In this document: piece by piece, positions 26,881-35,690 of the stretch
Layout of the letters: each line of letters begins with the position of its first letter
Numbering within the stretch: the first letter of the stretch is position 1
Assembly: GCF_006438785.1 (NCBI RefSeq)
Contig: NZ_RCZB01000001.1
Location: 569,912-633,911 of the forward strand
From: Rhodanobacter glycinis
GTDB taxonomy: Bacteria > Pseudomonadota > Gammaproteobacteria > Xanthomonadales > Rhodanobacteraceae
Direction of reading: 5' to 3'
DNA length: 64,000 nucleotides
Notes under the pieces: generated by a model
What the model was told of the DNA's origin: nothing
Seen by the model: only the letters and a program-made list of their open reading frames with translations
The model's database searches: none
Program-made: the position numbers and the translations under genes

Positions 26881-27297
26881 CTAAATCAACAGGGAGCAGA
26901 ACCGCAACGTGGGCGGCGGGTCGGGGCGATGCAGAGCCGTGTTCGGCAGGGCGACCTGGTCAGGTGCTTGCGTGAGCGTTCCCAGCAACATGGGTGATGC
27001 GGGTGCGAGCGGGAGCGGTGGAACCGTCGGCAGGCGTGCATCGTGCGCCGACGCGGTATTGCTGGCGCAATGCTCGGCGCAGCGCGGATCCGTACTTGCG
27101 TGATGCGAGGCCGGCGTCTTCATCGCAGAACTCATACCCATAGCCGCACAATCGCCTGTCATGACGATGTCGATCGACGCGGTGGGCAACGTACAGACAT
27201 AGGCTGCCATGGCCAGTTGCTGGAACAACAGACAAAACAGCACGATCCCCGTCCAGAGGACGCGGCGGCGACGGCTGAGGTGAAAGCGCTTGCGCAT
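26881..27297 (-). CDS. small exported His/Cys-containing protein heading the cus operon
   Basis: A 138-residue protein with a strongly basic N terminus, one hydrophobic segment (VLWTGIVLFCLLFQQLAMAA, about 13-32), and then a periplasmic region with scattered metal-ligand residues (CTL, GDCAAMGM, HHAS, CAEHCAS). It ends with the PPPTLRFCSLLI tail seen in small proteins at the head of copper-resistance operons in Xanthomonadales and Burkholderiales. I infer a role in copper sensing or binding, as the gene directly precedes cusC on the same strand. The family is otherwise undefined. Confidence 0.65.
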   Translation of the reverse strand: MRKRFHLSRRRRVLWTGIVLFCLLFQQLAMAAYVCTLPTASIDIVMTGDCAAMGMSSAMKTPASHHASTDPRCAEHCASNTASAHDARLPTVPPLPLAPASPMLLGTLTQAPDQVALPNTALHRPDPPPTLRFCSLLI

Positions 27298-27645
27298 GGC
27301 GATGCCATCTTAGCGCAGTTTGAGATAGCTCCAGTCAAGTAGGCAGAGAGTGTTTTCCTGCGCGATCCATGACCTTGACGCCGAAAACAGCCGTAACGGA
27401 ATCGTAGGGATTGACGATGCGGGTGCGCGGTAACGGCTGAGCGAAGAGGGTGCCAACCCACTTTTGAAATGCCTGCCTGCGGCTATGGATCAGGCAGCGG
27501 GAGTCCAGGCATCCACGCATCACCCGCGAGTCGTGCCGCATACTGCTGTCACGGGTTGTCAGCAATGGCGACAGCGAGACGGTTTGCATGTGGGTTTCGT
27601 CCGGATCTGCGGGCATCATGAGCGGACTGTTTTCCCGTCGCGGCT
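27298..27645. other. 348-bp intergenic region between divergent cus operon and EamA gene
   Basis: No convincing gene. The left part should hold the cus operon promoter and the right part the promoter of the exporter gene. Two local features stand out: a 22-bp sequence at 27406-27427 identical to the 3' end of yehS (19414-19435), and a 7-bp inverted repeat CTGCCTG / CAGGCAG at 27473-27497. A minus-strand open frame (27335-27619) crosses the stretch but shows no family resemblance. Confidence 0.5.
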
Positions 27646-28539
27646 ATGCTCATGTCCTCACGTTCCACCATTGCTCCGCTCGTGCTCGCGGTCGGCATGC
27701 TGTTGATCAGCATGGTCTCGTACCAATGCGGCGCGTCGTTGGCCAAGCACCTGTTCCCGCAGGTCGGCGCGCTGGGCGCTACCGCCTATCGGCTGGGGTT
27801 CAGCGCGCTGATCCTGCTGCTGTGGCGACGGCCGTGGCGTCGGTCCAGCACTGGTCAACGCGACTGGCGCGCGCTATGGGGTTATGGCCTCTCGATGGGC
27901 GCGATGAACATGGTTTTCTACATGTCGCTGCGCACGATTCCGCTGGGCATCGCGGTGGCGCTGGAGTTCACCGGGCCGCTGGCGCTGGCGCTGTTCGGTT
28001 CACGCCGGTTGCTCGACTTCGTCTGGATCGCGCTGGTGGTAGCCGGACTGGCCCTGTTGCTGCCGCTGCGCGGGCAGGTGCAGTCGCTCGATCCGGTGGG
28101 CGTGATGTACGCGCTGGCCGCCGGCGTAGGCTGGGCGTTGTACATCGTGCTGGGGAAGAAGGCAGGGGCGGCCTACCGTGCGGACGCGGTGACGCTGGGC
28201 ACCTCGATCGGTGCGTTGCTGGCGATCCCGTTCGGTGTCGCGCATGCCGGAAGCGCATTGCTGTTGCCGGCGCTGTTGCCGTATGCGCTGGGCGTGGCGG
28301 TGCTCAGCTCGGCGCTGCCGTATTCGCTGGAGATGGTTGCGCTGACCCGATTGCCGGCGCGCACGTTCAGCACCTTGTTGAGCCTGGAGCCGGCCATCGC
28401 GGCGATGGCTGGCGTGGCGTTGCTGGGCGAACGGCTCAGCCTGCTGCAGTGGCTGGCCATCGTGACGATCATCGTGGCGGCGGCGGGTACCGCGTTGAGC
28501 GTGCGTCGACCCATGCTGGCTGAGCCGCTGGCGAACTGA
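27646..28539 (+). CDS. rhtA: EamA family exporter, RhtA-like (threonine/homoserine efflux)
   Basis: A 297-residue drug/metabolite transporter superfamily protein with about ten transmembrane helices in two EamA repeats. YQCGASLAKHLFPQVGALGA in the first repeat and the second-repeat segment beginning LPYSLEMVALTRLPARTFS are characteristic of the RhtA branch, which exports threonine, homoserine and related amino acids. The start is uncertain between the ATGs at 27646 and 27652. It is a single gene followed by a convergent large gene 16 bp away. Confidence 0.83.
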   Translation: MLMSSRSTIAPLVLAVGMLLISMVSYQCGASLAKHLFPQVGALGATAYRLGFSALILLLWRRPWRRSSTGQRDWRALWGYGLSMGAMNMVFYMSLRTIPLGIAVALEFTGPLALALFGSRRLLDFVWIALVVAGLALLLPLRGQVQSLDPVGVMYALAAGVGWALYIVLGKKAGAAYRADAVTLGTSIGALLAIPFGVAHAGSALLLPALLPYALGVAVLSSALPYSLEMVALTRLPARTFSTLLSLEPAIAAMAGVALLGERLSLLQWLAIVTIIVAAAGTALSVRRPMLAEPLAN

Positions 28540-28555
28540 GAGCCATTGACGCCGC

Positions 28556-31500
28556 CTACGACTTCAGTTCGTCGCTGGTGTTCACCGTCGCCTTGCGCTC
28601 CTGCTTGCCCCAACCCACCGAAGGCCCGCGAATAGCCGTCCAGACTGAACGCACTACCACGTAGTACATCAGCTGGCGGTAGCCGAAGCGTTGCAGCACG
28701 AGCCACCACAGCAGGCTCCACTTCTCCTTCTTTTCCATCGCGAAGGCGAGTGCTGCGGCGGCGAGGTCCACCGCCATGAAGGCGGCGTAGAAGACCAGCA
28801 TCCTGAGCAGGTTGGTATCGTCGAACTGGCCGCGGTGCTGCAGGTAGTCGAGCGCGGTGGCGATGATCTGCCAGACCAGTACCAGGTCGACCAGCGGCGA
28901 TACCACCGAAAACAGGATCTGGAACAGCCATACCTGCGGCAGCGCGATCGTGCCGAGTGCGCCGTAGCGTGGATTGAAGGTGGCGTCGCGGTGTTTCCAC
29001 AGGCATTGCAGGGTGCCGTAGGCCCAGCGGAAGCGCTGGCGGGCGAGCCCGCGGGCGCTGTCGGGCGCCTCGGTCCAGGCGATCGCTTCGCTGTCGAACA
29101 GCGTGCGGTAGCCGGCCTTCTGCACGGCGATGGTGAGGTCCTGGTCCTCGGCCAGCGTGTCGGCAGGAAAGCCGCCGAGCTGCTCCAGCGCCTCGCGCCG
29201 CCACGCGCCGACGGCGCCGGGCACCACGGTGATCGCACCGAGTGCGGCGAGCGCGCGGCGTTCCAGGTTCTGCGCGGTGATGTACTCCAGCGCTTGCCAC
29301 AGGGTGATCAGGTTGATCCGGTTGCCGACCTTGGCGTTGCCGGCGACGGCGCCTACCCTGGGGTCGGCGAACCAGCGTACCAGCCGCGGGATGGTGTCCG
29401 GCTCGAACTGGGTGTCGGCATCGAGCGCCACCACCACCGCACCTTTCGACGCACGCAGCGCGGTGTTGACCGCGTGCGCCTTGCCGCCATTCAGGATGGT
29501 GATGAGCTGCACGCGAGGCTCGTGCGCGTAGTGCTTGCTGACCACGGCCGAGGTGGCGTCGACGGAGCCGTCGTCGACCACGATCACTTCGAGGTTCGTG
29601 TAACGGCTCTTGAGGATCTGCCGGATCGAACTGGCGATCACCTTTTCCTCGTTATAGGCGGGGATCAGCACCGAGACCAGCGGCGGATCGTCGCCGAGCA
29701 CAGGCAACCTGCGTCGCCGCTCGCGCGCCCGGTTCCACAGGGCAAGTCCGCCGAGCAGCAACAGGCGCGCCACGCCCAGCGTGATGGCGGCGGTCAGCAG
29801 CCAGCGGATGAGGTGACCGAACAGGCCCAGCGCAAGAAAGACCGAGCGGTCGGCCCACTGCGATAGCGAGCCGGGCGCCAGCGTCGGCATCGTCTGCTCG
29901 CGGGTGAGGCCGGCCAGTGTCGACACGGTGACGAACTCGTAACCCTGCGCGCGCAGGCCGTCGATGATGCGCGGCAGCGCGGCCACGGTCTGCGAGCGTT
30001 CGCCGCCGGCATCATGCAGCAGCACGACCTGACCCTTGCGATCGGTGTTGGTGGTGGCGATCTGGTTCAGCACGTTGTTGACGATTTGATCCGTGCCGGG
30101 GCGCTGCCAGTCATCCGGATCGATGTGCAGGCCGACCGAGAGGTAACCCATTTTCTGCGCGATCTGGATCGGCACCAGTTCGTCGGCGGTGGTCGGTTCG
30201 GCGTCGCCGAAGTAGGGTGCGCGGAACAGCCGCATCGAGCGGCCGGTGAGCGCCTCGAACAGGCGCTGGGTCGCGTTGAGTTCCAGCGCCACGATGCCGG
30301 GCGGCGTGTCGCCGAGGTTGGGATGGGTGAAGGTGTGGTTGCCGACATCGTGGCCGTCGGCGACCTCGCGCTGCACCAGCTTGGGCGACATTTCGGCGTG
30401 TTCGCCGATGATGAAGAACGTCGCCGGTGCGTGCTTGGCCTTGAGGATGTCGAGGATCTGCGGTGTCCACTCCGGGTCGGGGCCGTCGTCGAAGGTCAGT
30501 GCGATCTTGTGCGGCAGCGTGCCGGCGCGCTGGATCACGTAGGAGCTGGGGAGGCTGGTGTAGCTTTCGTCGTCGATACTGGCGTCGTCCTTGTTCACCT
30601 CGACGGTACGCGCGCCGGGTGAGGGCTGGGCGGCTATCTCAAGCACCTCGCCCTGGCCCTCGATGTCGATGTCCTCGCCTTGGCCGATCGAGCGCAATTG
30701 CTCTGGCACCGTCGCGCCGTAGTGGCGGCCCAGCACCGACCAGATCGACGGATCCTCCGAGCCCAGCCGCCACAGCGCGTAGCCGTAGGGCTTGTAATCG
30801 TCGGCGGCGTGGATCTGGTTGTACGCGGTGACGCCGTCGAGAAACCAGACCTGGTGCGCGGTGCCGTTGTCCTCGCTATAGGAGAAGTACGGGTTCTGCG
30901 TGGCGGGGTCGAACGTGATGTCGGCCTGCGCATCCTTGGCGCGATCCATGGCGTCCTGGAAGGTGAGCGCCTCGGCGTTCTGACCGCGCGACCAGTCGTA
31001 GCCGTAACTGCCGATCGCCACGATGGTCTGGTCCGAATCGAGCACCTTCATGCGCTTGTCCAGCGTGCGCTCGAACCAGTCCTCGCTGGCGATGCTGCCC
31101 GGATCCTTGCCGGCCCAGTGCTCGTCATAGGCCATCAGCAGTTCGAAATCGACGATCTCGGCGTAGCCGGCGTAGTCCCACGCGGCATCGTCGAACGGCA
31201 CCGACAGCACGATGCCCCAGCCGTGCGGATCGAACGCATCGTTGAGTTCGGACAGGAACGCCTTGAGGTCTTTCTGCGCGTTCTCGGGCACTTCCTCGAA
31301 GTCGATCGTCACGCCCTGCAGGCGATTGGCGGCGAGAAACGCGACGATCTGCGCGATGCGCGTCTGCCGCGTGGTGGGGTCGGCCAGCATGCGTGCCAGG
31401 CCCGGGCCGTCCCAGCTGCCGTTCACCGCGTTCTGCAGCAATGGCAGGATCGGCGTGGACGGCTTTTGCGCGCGGATCAGATTCAACGCCTTGGCATCGA

Positions 31501-31981
31501 TGTCGGTGTGCAGAGCCATGTCCGGGCCGCTCACGCTCATCCAGGTGGGGATCACCCAGTCCAGCGTGGGCAGTGCGCGCTTCAGCGATGGGTAGCTGCT
31601 GTCATCCCAGTTGACGTAGAAGCCGATCGCCAGCGGGCGATCGGCGGGCTTGTCCAGCGATGGTGGCGGCGTGTGCACGCCGGCGCCCTTGCTGGCATGC
31701 GTGTGCGGCGGGTGCAGCAGCTTCTGCCTGGCGCGAACTTCCGCCGCCAGCTTGGCCGCCGGCTTCAACAGCTCCGGTGCGGCTGCCTTCACTCCGGTCA
31801 GCGCATGCCGTGTCTTGCCTTGCCCGCCAAGATGCAGTCCGCTCATGTTCGGTCCCACGAAAAGGCTGACGGCACAGGCCACTACAAATAGCGTGCTGAT
31901 CACGCCGGCGGCCAGCGCGAATCGCGAGACATGGATGGCGCGCCGGCCGGTGGGGTCGAAGAAGATCGGTTTCTTTTGCAT
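28556..31981 (-). CDS. GH18-like / NodB polysaccharide deacetylase / GT2 glycosyltransferase fusion
   Basis: An 1141-residue three-enzyme fusion. An N-terminal membrane helix (about 20-45) is followed by a periplasmic GH18-like domain (about 115-420) with the chitinase-type motif GVTIDFEEV (near 225). A NodB deacetylase domain (about 490-690) has LTFDDGPDPEWT and the metal-site HTFTHPNL. After a membrane helix (about 735-760) comes a family-2 processive glycosyltransferase (about 765-1000) with IPAYNEEK, VVDDGS, ALDADTQF, AEDQDLT and QRFRW (QxxRW). Several C-terminal helices follow. It probably makes, deacetylates and trims a GlcNAc-type polysaccharide such as a PNAG/chitin-like matrix polymer. 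The start at 31981 avoids a 14-residue unsupported GTG extension. Confidence 0.85.
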   Translation of the reverse strand: MQKKPIFFDPTGRRAIHVSRFALAAGVISTLFVVACAVSLFVGPNMSGLHLGGQGKTRHALTGVKAAAPELLKPAAKLAAEVRARQKLLHPPHTHASKGAGVHTPPPSLDKPADRPLAIGFYVNWDDSSYPSLKRALPTLDWVIPTWMSVSGPDMALHTDIDAKALNLIRAQKPSTPILPLLQNAVNGSWDGPGLARMLADPTTRQTRIAQIVAFLAANRLQGVTIDFEEVPENAQKDLKAFLSELNDAFDPHGWGIVLSVPFDDAAWDYAGYAEIVDFELLMAYDEHWAGKDPGSIASEDWFERTLDKRMKVLDSDQTIVAIGSYGYDWSRGQNAEALTFQDAMDRAKDAQADITFDPATQNPYFSYSEDNGTAHQVWFLDGVTAYNQIHAADDYKPYGYALWRLGSEDPSIWSVLGRHYGATVPEQLRSIGQGEDIDIEGQGEVLEIAAQPSPGARTVEVNKDDASIDDESYTSLPSSYVIQRAGTLPHKIALTFDDGPDPEWTPQILDILKAKHAPATFFIIGEHAEMSPKLVQREVADGHDVGNHTFTHPNLGDTPPGIVALELNATQRLFEALTGRSMRLFRAPYFGDAEPTTADELVPIQIAQKMGYLSVGLHIDPDDWQRPGTDQIVNNVLNQIATTNTDRKGQVVLLHDAGGERSQTVAALPRIIDGLRAQGYEFVTVSTLAGLTREQTMPTLAPGSLSQWADRSVFLALGLFGHLIRWLLTAAITLGVARLLLLGGLALWNRARERRRRLPVLGDDPPLVSVLIPAYNEEKVIASSIRQILKSRYTNLEVIVVDDGSVDATSAVVSKHYAHEPRVQLITILNGGKAHAVNTALRASKGAVVVALDADTQFEPDTIPRLVRWFADPRVGAVAGNAKVGNRINLITLWQALEYITAQNLERRALAALGAITVVPGAVGAWRREALEQLGGFPADTLAEDQDLTIAVQKAGYRTLFDSEAIAWTEAPDSARGLARQRFRWAYGTLQCLWKHRDATFNPRYGALGTIALPQVWLFQILFSVVSPLVDLVLVWQIIATALDYLQHRGQFDDTNLLRMLVFYAAFMAVDLAAAALAFAMEKKEKWSLLWWLVLQRFGYRQLMYYVVVRSVWTAIRGPSVGWGKQERKATVNTSDELKS

Positions 31982-32077
31982 GCCAGGTCGGGTCGGCGTA
32001 CGCGAAGGATGGGCAGTGTGCACGTCGCAGCTTAACCGCGTTGAAGCGGGTAGCGGATGCTCAGCGTTGTCCGGTCC

Positions 32078-33520
32078 TCAGCCGATCACGGCTCCCGGCA
32101 CCGGTTTGCTGAAATCGTGTGGTGCCAGGGTTCCAGTCAGCCGGAACACGCCTTCATGGACCTTGCGCGGCAGCACCACGTCGAGCACGGTGGTTTGATG
32201 CGGGCCCAGCACGCCTAGCAGGTCATCACCGGCGGCACTGATGGCCAGCGCGTGATGCACGAGGCCGTCGAGGTCGATGGGCCGCACGCTGGCACCGTAG
32301 GGGCGGTGGCTGGCGACGGCGGCACGCAGCGTCTTGCGGGTATTGCGCGGGTCGGCCACGCGGGCGTCGCCGGCCAGCAGGCTGTGATCGAGGAACAGCG
32401 AGATGGTGGTACGGCTCTTCGAGTTGGCCTGGCGGTCGAGCATGAAGCCATCCGGCATCAGGTCGGCGCTGGCCTGCGTGCCGCCGGTGAGCAGGAAGCC
32501 GGCACCGGTCAATGGCTCGCCGGCCTCGTCGGTGAGCCGCACGATCAGCAGGCTGCGCGGGTCGTGGATATGCACGCGCGGGGCGAACGGTCCGGCCGGC
32601 TCCAGTTCCACCTTGTTCGCATCGCGGTCGGCGTTCTCGCGGTCGAATGCGTCGCAGAGGGCGCTGTAATCGATCGCCGTGCGGATCGCCAGGCAGCGCA
32701 GAATCGCCTGCACCGTGGCGGGCGCCGCGCTGGCCATGATGCCGTGGACGGGGCCGGAATGCGCGGCGTCGGCGATCAGCTTGAACGCACAGCGCGGTCC
32801 GCGACTGAGGTTGAGTGTCAGCGCATCGATGCCGCCTTGTGCCGCATTGGTTTGTGGCGACAGCACGGCGTGATGGGCGTTGAGGTTGGCCGCTGCCAGG
32901 CGCACCACGCCATCGGAACCGTCCTCGCCGGTGTAGCTGTTGAGATGATCGTAAAGCGAGCGATCCGGGCGGTCGCCGATCAGCACGAACTGGAACTGCC
33001 CGTGCGTGGCGGGATCGTCGCTGTGGATGTAATCGAGGTTGAGCGACAGCGATTCGGCACTGCCCAGCTCCAGCCAGTCGAGGATGCGCTGGCCCGGGTC
33101 CACGCCGGCAAACCAGGACTTGAGCCGGCCGAGCATGCCCTTGCCCAGTTGGGCCAGCGCCGAGCCGAAGTTGGCCGGTGCCAGCATCACCAGATGGCTG
33201 ATCCGGATCGTGCTGTGCGTGGCGGGCTTGTCGCGTTGCGCGCGCAGCCATTCGCGCACCACCGGGCCACCGGTGGAGTGGGTAATGCAGGCGAAGCTGG
33301 CGTCGAGCAGATGCAGGTCGCGCAGTGCGTGATCGAACGCGCGGACCAGATCAGCCATGGTCACCGCGTCGTCGAAACTCACGTACTCGGACAACCAGAT
33401 ATCGGTCAGCGTCAACGACAGCCCCGCGGCTGCCGCCTGCTGCTGCAGTTGCTGCGGCAGCAGACCGTAGGTCGATGTGCTGGCAACGCTCCAGCCGTGG
33501 ACAAAGACGAGGGTAGTCAT
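32078..33520 (-). CDS. lipase-like alpha/beta hydrolase with C-terminal beta-rich domain
   Basis: A 480-residue protein. The first 290 residues are an alpha/beta hydrolase with the oxyanion strand LVFVHGW (4-10) and nucleophile elbow THSTGG (80-85), as in PGAP1-like or triacylglycerol lipases acting on phospholipids. The C-terminal 170 residues look beta-rich and have no recognised family; they contain IHDPRSLLIVRLTDEAGEP, typical of an immunoglobulin-like strand pattern. No signal peptide is visible, so the location is uncertain. Confidence 0.72.
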   Translation of the reverse strand: MTTLVFVHGWSVASTSTYGLLPQQLQQQAAAAGLSLTLTDIWLSEYVSFDDAVTMADLVRAFDHALRDLHLLDASFACITHSTGGPVVREWLRAQRDKPATHSTIRISHLVMLAPANFGSALAQLGKGMLGRLKSWFAGVDPGQRILDWLELGSAESLSLNLDYIHSDDPATHGQFQFVLIGDRPDRSLYDHLNSYTGEDGSDGVVRLAAANLNAHHAVLSPQTNAAQGGIDALTLNLSRGPRCAFKLIADAAHSGPVHGIMASAAPATVQAILRCLAIRTAIDYSALCDAFDRENADRDANKVELEPAGPFAPRVHIHDPRSLLIVRLTDEAGEPLTGAGFLLTGGTQASADLMPDGFMLDRQANSKSRTTISLFLDHSLLAGDARVADPRNTRKTLRAAVASHRPYGASVRPIDLDGLVHHALAISAAGDDLLGVLGPHQTTVLDVVLPRKVHEGVFRLTGTLAPHDFSKPVPGAVIG

Positions 33521-33656
33521 GGCCCGCTCCTGCTGGGGTGGCCCAGCCTAACCAAAGTCGCGCGGCGGAACAGCTGTCATGTATTTTCCACCTGTGTGCA
33601 CTGCGACCGGCATAATCGCATTTCATTCCTGCGACTTTGAAAAGCTGACGGTGCCC

Positions 33657-34418
33657 ATGACCCTGAACGTGCTGCTCATCCTGGTGTTGCTGGCGATCGT
33701 GCTGGCGTTGCTGAGGTGGCGTCGCTGCAGCCGCACGATGGTGGCGCTGGCGGTGATCGTGTGGCTGGCGGTCGGCTGCGGGCCTGTGCCGATCTGGTTG
33801 TTGAGCCAGCTGCAGTCCGATGACGCAGCGGATGCGCCGATCGCTTGGGCCCAGCGCAATGCGATCGTGCTGCTCGGTGCCGGCACGGTACAGGTGCCGG
33901 GTAGCGGGCAGGTGGAAGCGAGCCTGTTCGCGTACGGTCGCATCAGTAAGGCCGCGGAGCTGTATCGCGCCTGCCGGCAGAGCGGCAACGCGTGCAAGGT
34001 CGAAGTAAGCGGTGGCGATGCGCGTGGACTCGGCCAGTCGGAAGCGGCGATCTATGCCGACGACCTGCAGCGGCTCGGCGTCGATGCTGCCGACCTGGTG
34101 CTGGAATCACGCAGCATGAATACCTGGCAGAACGCGCAGTTCAGCGCGCCGCTGCTGAAATCCTGGGGCGCCGACCGCGTGCTGCTGGTGTCGTCGGGCT
34201 TCCACCTGCGCCGCGGCATGCTGTACTTCACCCACTTCGGCATCCAGGCGACGCCGGTGCGGGCAGACTATGTGGACGGCGTGATGTCGTGGCTGCCGTT
34301 GTCGTACAACTTCACCATGGCCGACGTGGCCCTGCACGAGTACGCAGGCGTCGCGCGCTATCGCTGGTACAACGCAATGGGCTGGAACGTGCAGGCGACC
34401 AGGCCCGGCTCGCTTTAG
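33657..34418 (+). CDS. YdcF family (DUF218) membrane protein
   Basis: A 253-residue protein with two N-terminal hydrophobic segments (residues 3-20 and 27-47) followed by a DUF218/YdcF domain. Family landmarks are AIVLLGAGTV, KVEVSGGDARGLGQSEA, ESRSMNTWQNA and VLLVSSGFHLRRGMLYF. Members such as ElyC/SanA-type proteins act at the inner membrane in envelope or lipid-carrier metabolism. The start at 33657 begins the first helix; the frame upstream of it is open but not homologous. Confidence 0.85.
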   Translation: MTLNVLLILVLLAIVLALLRWRRCSRTMVALAVIVWLAVGCGPVPIWLLSQLQSDDAADAPIAWAQRNAIVLLGAGTVQVPGSGQVEASLFAYGRISKAAELYRACRQSGNACKVEVSGGDARGLGQSEAAIYADDLQRLGVDAADLVLESRSMNTWQNAQFSAPLLKSWGADRVLLVSSGFHLRRGMLYFTHFGIQATPVRADYVDGVMSWLPLSYNFTMADVALHEYAGVARYRWYNAMGWNVQATRPGSL

Positions 34419-34458
34419 GAACCGGGTGGGCCACTACGAAGATATTGGCCCGGTTGTA

Positions 34459-35520
34459 TCAGGCCGCCTTGCGCAGCGAGGCCAGATCGATCACGAAGCG
34501 ATAGCGCACGTCGCTCTTGAGCATCCGCTCGTAGGCATGGTTGATGTCCTGGATATCGATCATCTCCACGTCGCTGCTGATGCCGTGTTCGGCGCAGAAA
34601 TCCAGCATCTCCTGCGTTTCGGCGATGCCGCCGATGGCCGAGCCGGTGACCGTGCGGCGACCGGAGATCACCGCTCCGGCGCTCACCGGCGGATCCAGCG
34701 GCTGCAGCTGGCCGACGATGCAGTGCACGCCATCGAGCGCCAGTGTCAGCAGGTAGGGATTGAGATCGTGCGGATTCGGCACGGTGTCGAGGATGAACTC
34801 GAACTGGCCGGCCACCGCCTTCATCTGTTGTGGGTCGGTGGACAGCACCACATGATCGGCACCGAGCCGGCGCGCCTCGTCTTCCTTGCCCGGCGAACGG
34901 GTGAACAGGGTGACGTCGGCATCCAGCGCCTTGGCGAATTTCAGGCCCATGTGGCCCAGGCCACCCAGACCGATCACCGCCACCTTGCTGCCCTTGCCGA
35001 TCTTCCAGTGGCGCAGCGGCGACCAGGTGGTGATGCCCGCGCACAACAACGGCGCGGCGGATTTCGGATCGAGCTTGTCCGAGATGGTCACCACGAACTT
35101 GTCCGAGACCACGATGCGTTCGGAATAACCGCCGAAGGTCGGCAGACCGTCGCGGCGGTCGGTGCCGTTGTAGGTCCAGGTGGCGCCTTCGAGGCAGTAC
35201 TGCTCCAGACCCTGCGCGCACGAACTGCAGTGCTGGCACGAATCGACCATGCAGCCCACGCCGACCATGTCGCCGACCTTGAACTTGTCGACATCCGCGC
35301 CGACCGCACTGACCCGACCGATGATCTCGTGCCCCGGCACCATTGGAAACAGGCTGTTGTGCCACTCGTTGCGGGCCTGGTGGATGTCCGAATGACAGAC
35401 GCCGCAGTAGAGGATGTCGACCACCACGTCGTCCGGGCGCGGGTCGCGTCGCTCGAAGTTGTGCGGCGCCACCGGGGTGGTGGCGGACTGGGCTGCGTAA
35501 CCGCGGGTGTTCATGGGCAT
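34459..35520 (-). CDS. zinc-dependent alcohol dehydrogenase (YahK-like)
   Basis: A 353-residue medium-chain dehydrogenase. Catalytic zinc ligands are in CGVCHSDIHQA (Cys near 43) and GHE; the four structural zinc cysteines are in CQHCSSCAQGLEQYC (about 99-113). The Rossmann motif is GLGGLGHMG (about 184). YahK-type enzymes reduce aldehydes to alcohols with NADPH. AAGGAG stands six bases before the ATG at 35520. An AraC-type regulator is divergently placed 170 bp away and probably controls it. A broken paralogue of the same family lies at 11260-11915. Confidence 0.9.
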   Translation of the reverse strand: MPMNTRGYAAQSATTPVAPHNFERRDPRPDDVVVDILYCGVCHSDIHQARNEWHNSLFPMVPGHEIIGRVSAVGADVDKFKVGDMVGVGCMVDSCQHCSSCAQGLEQYCLEGATWTYNGTDRRDGLPTFGGYSERIVVSDKFVVTISDKLDPKSAAPLLCAGITTWSPLRHWKIGKGSKVAVIGLGGLGHMGLKFAKALDADVTLFTRSPGKEDEARRLGADHVVLSTDPQQMKAVAGQFEFILDTVPNPHDLNPYLLTLALDGVHCIVGQLQPLDPPVSAGAVISGRRTVTGSAIGGIAETQEMLDFCAEHGISSDVEMIDIQDINHAYERMLKSDVRYRFVIDLASLRKAA

Positions 35521-35690
35521 GCGTTTCTCCTTGGGGAGGGGATGGGGGAATGGGGCGCCGAGGCTCGGAAGTATGCGCAGCCGGGCGTGAACGCCGGTAG
35601 CCGGATCCTGCGAGATCCTTGCCCGATCCTGCAAAGCGATGTTTGTACACTCGCGCCAGCTTGCAGTAACGGGCAATCTGTCGGTTCCCC

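Noticed and set aside
27335..27619. 94-codon minus-strand open frame between the cus operon and the EamA gene
   Set aside because: It has no family resemblance, no good ribosome-binding site, and an uneven composition; it may be chance.
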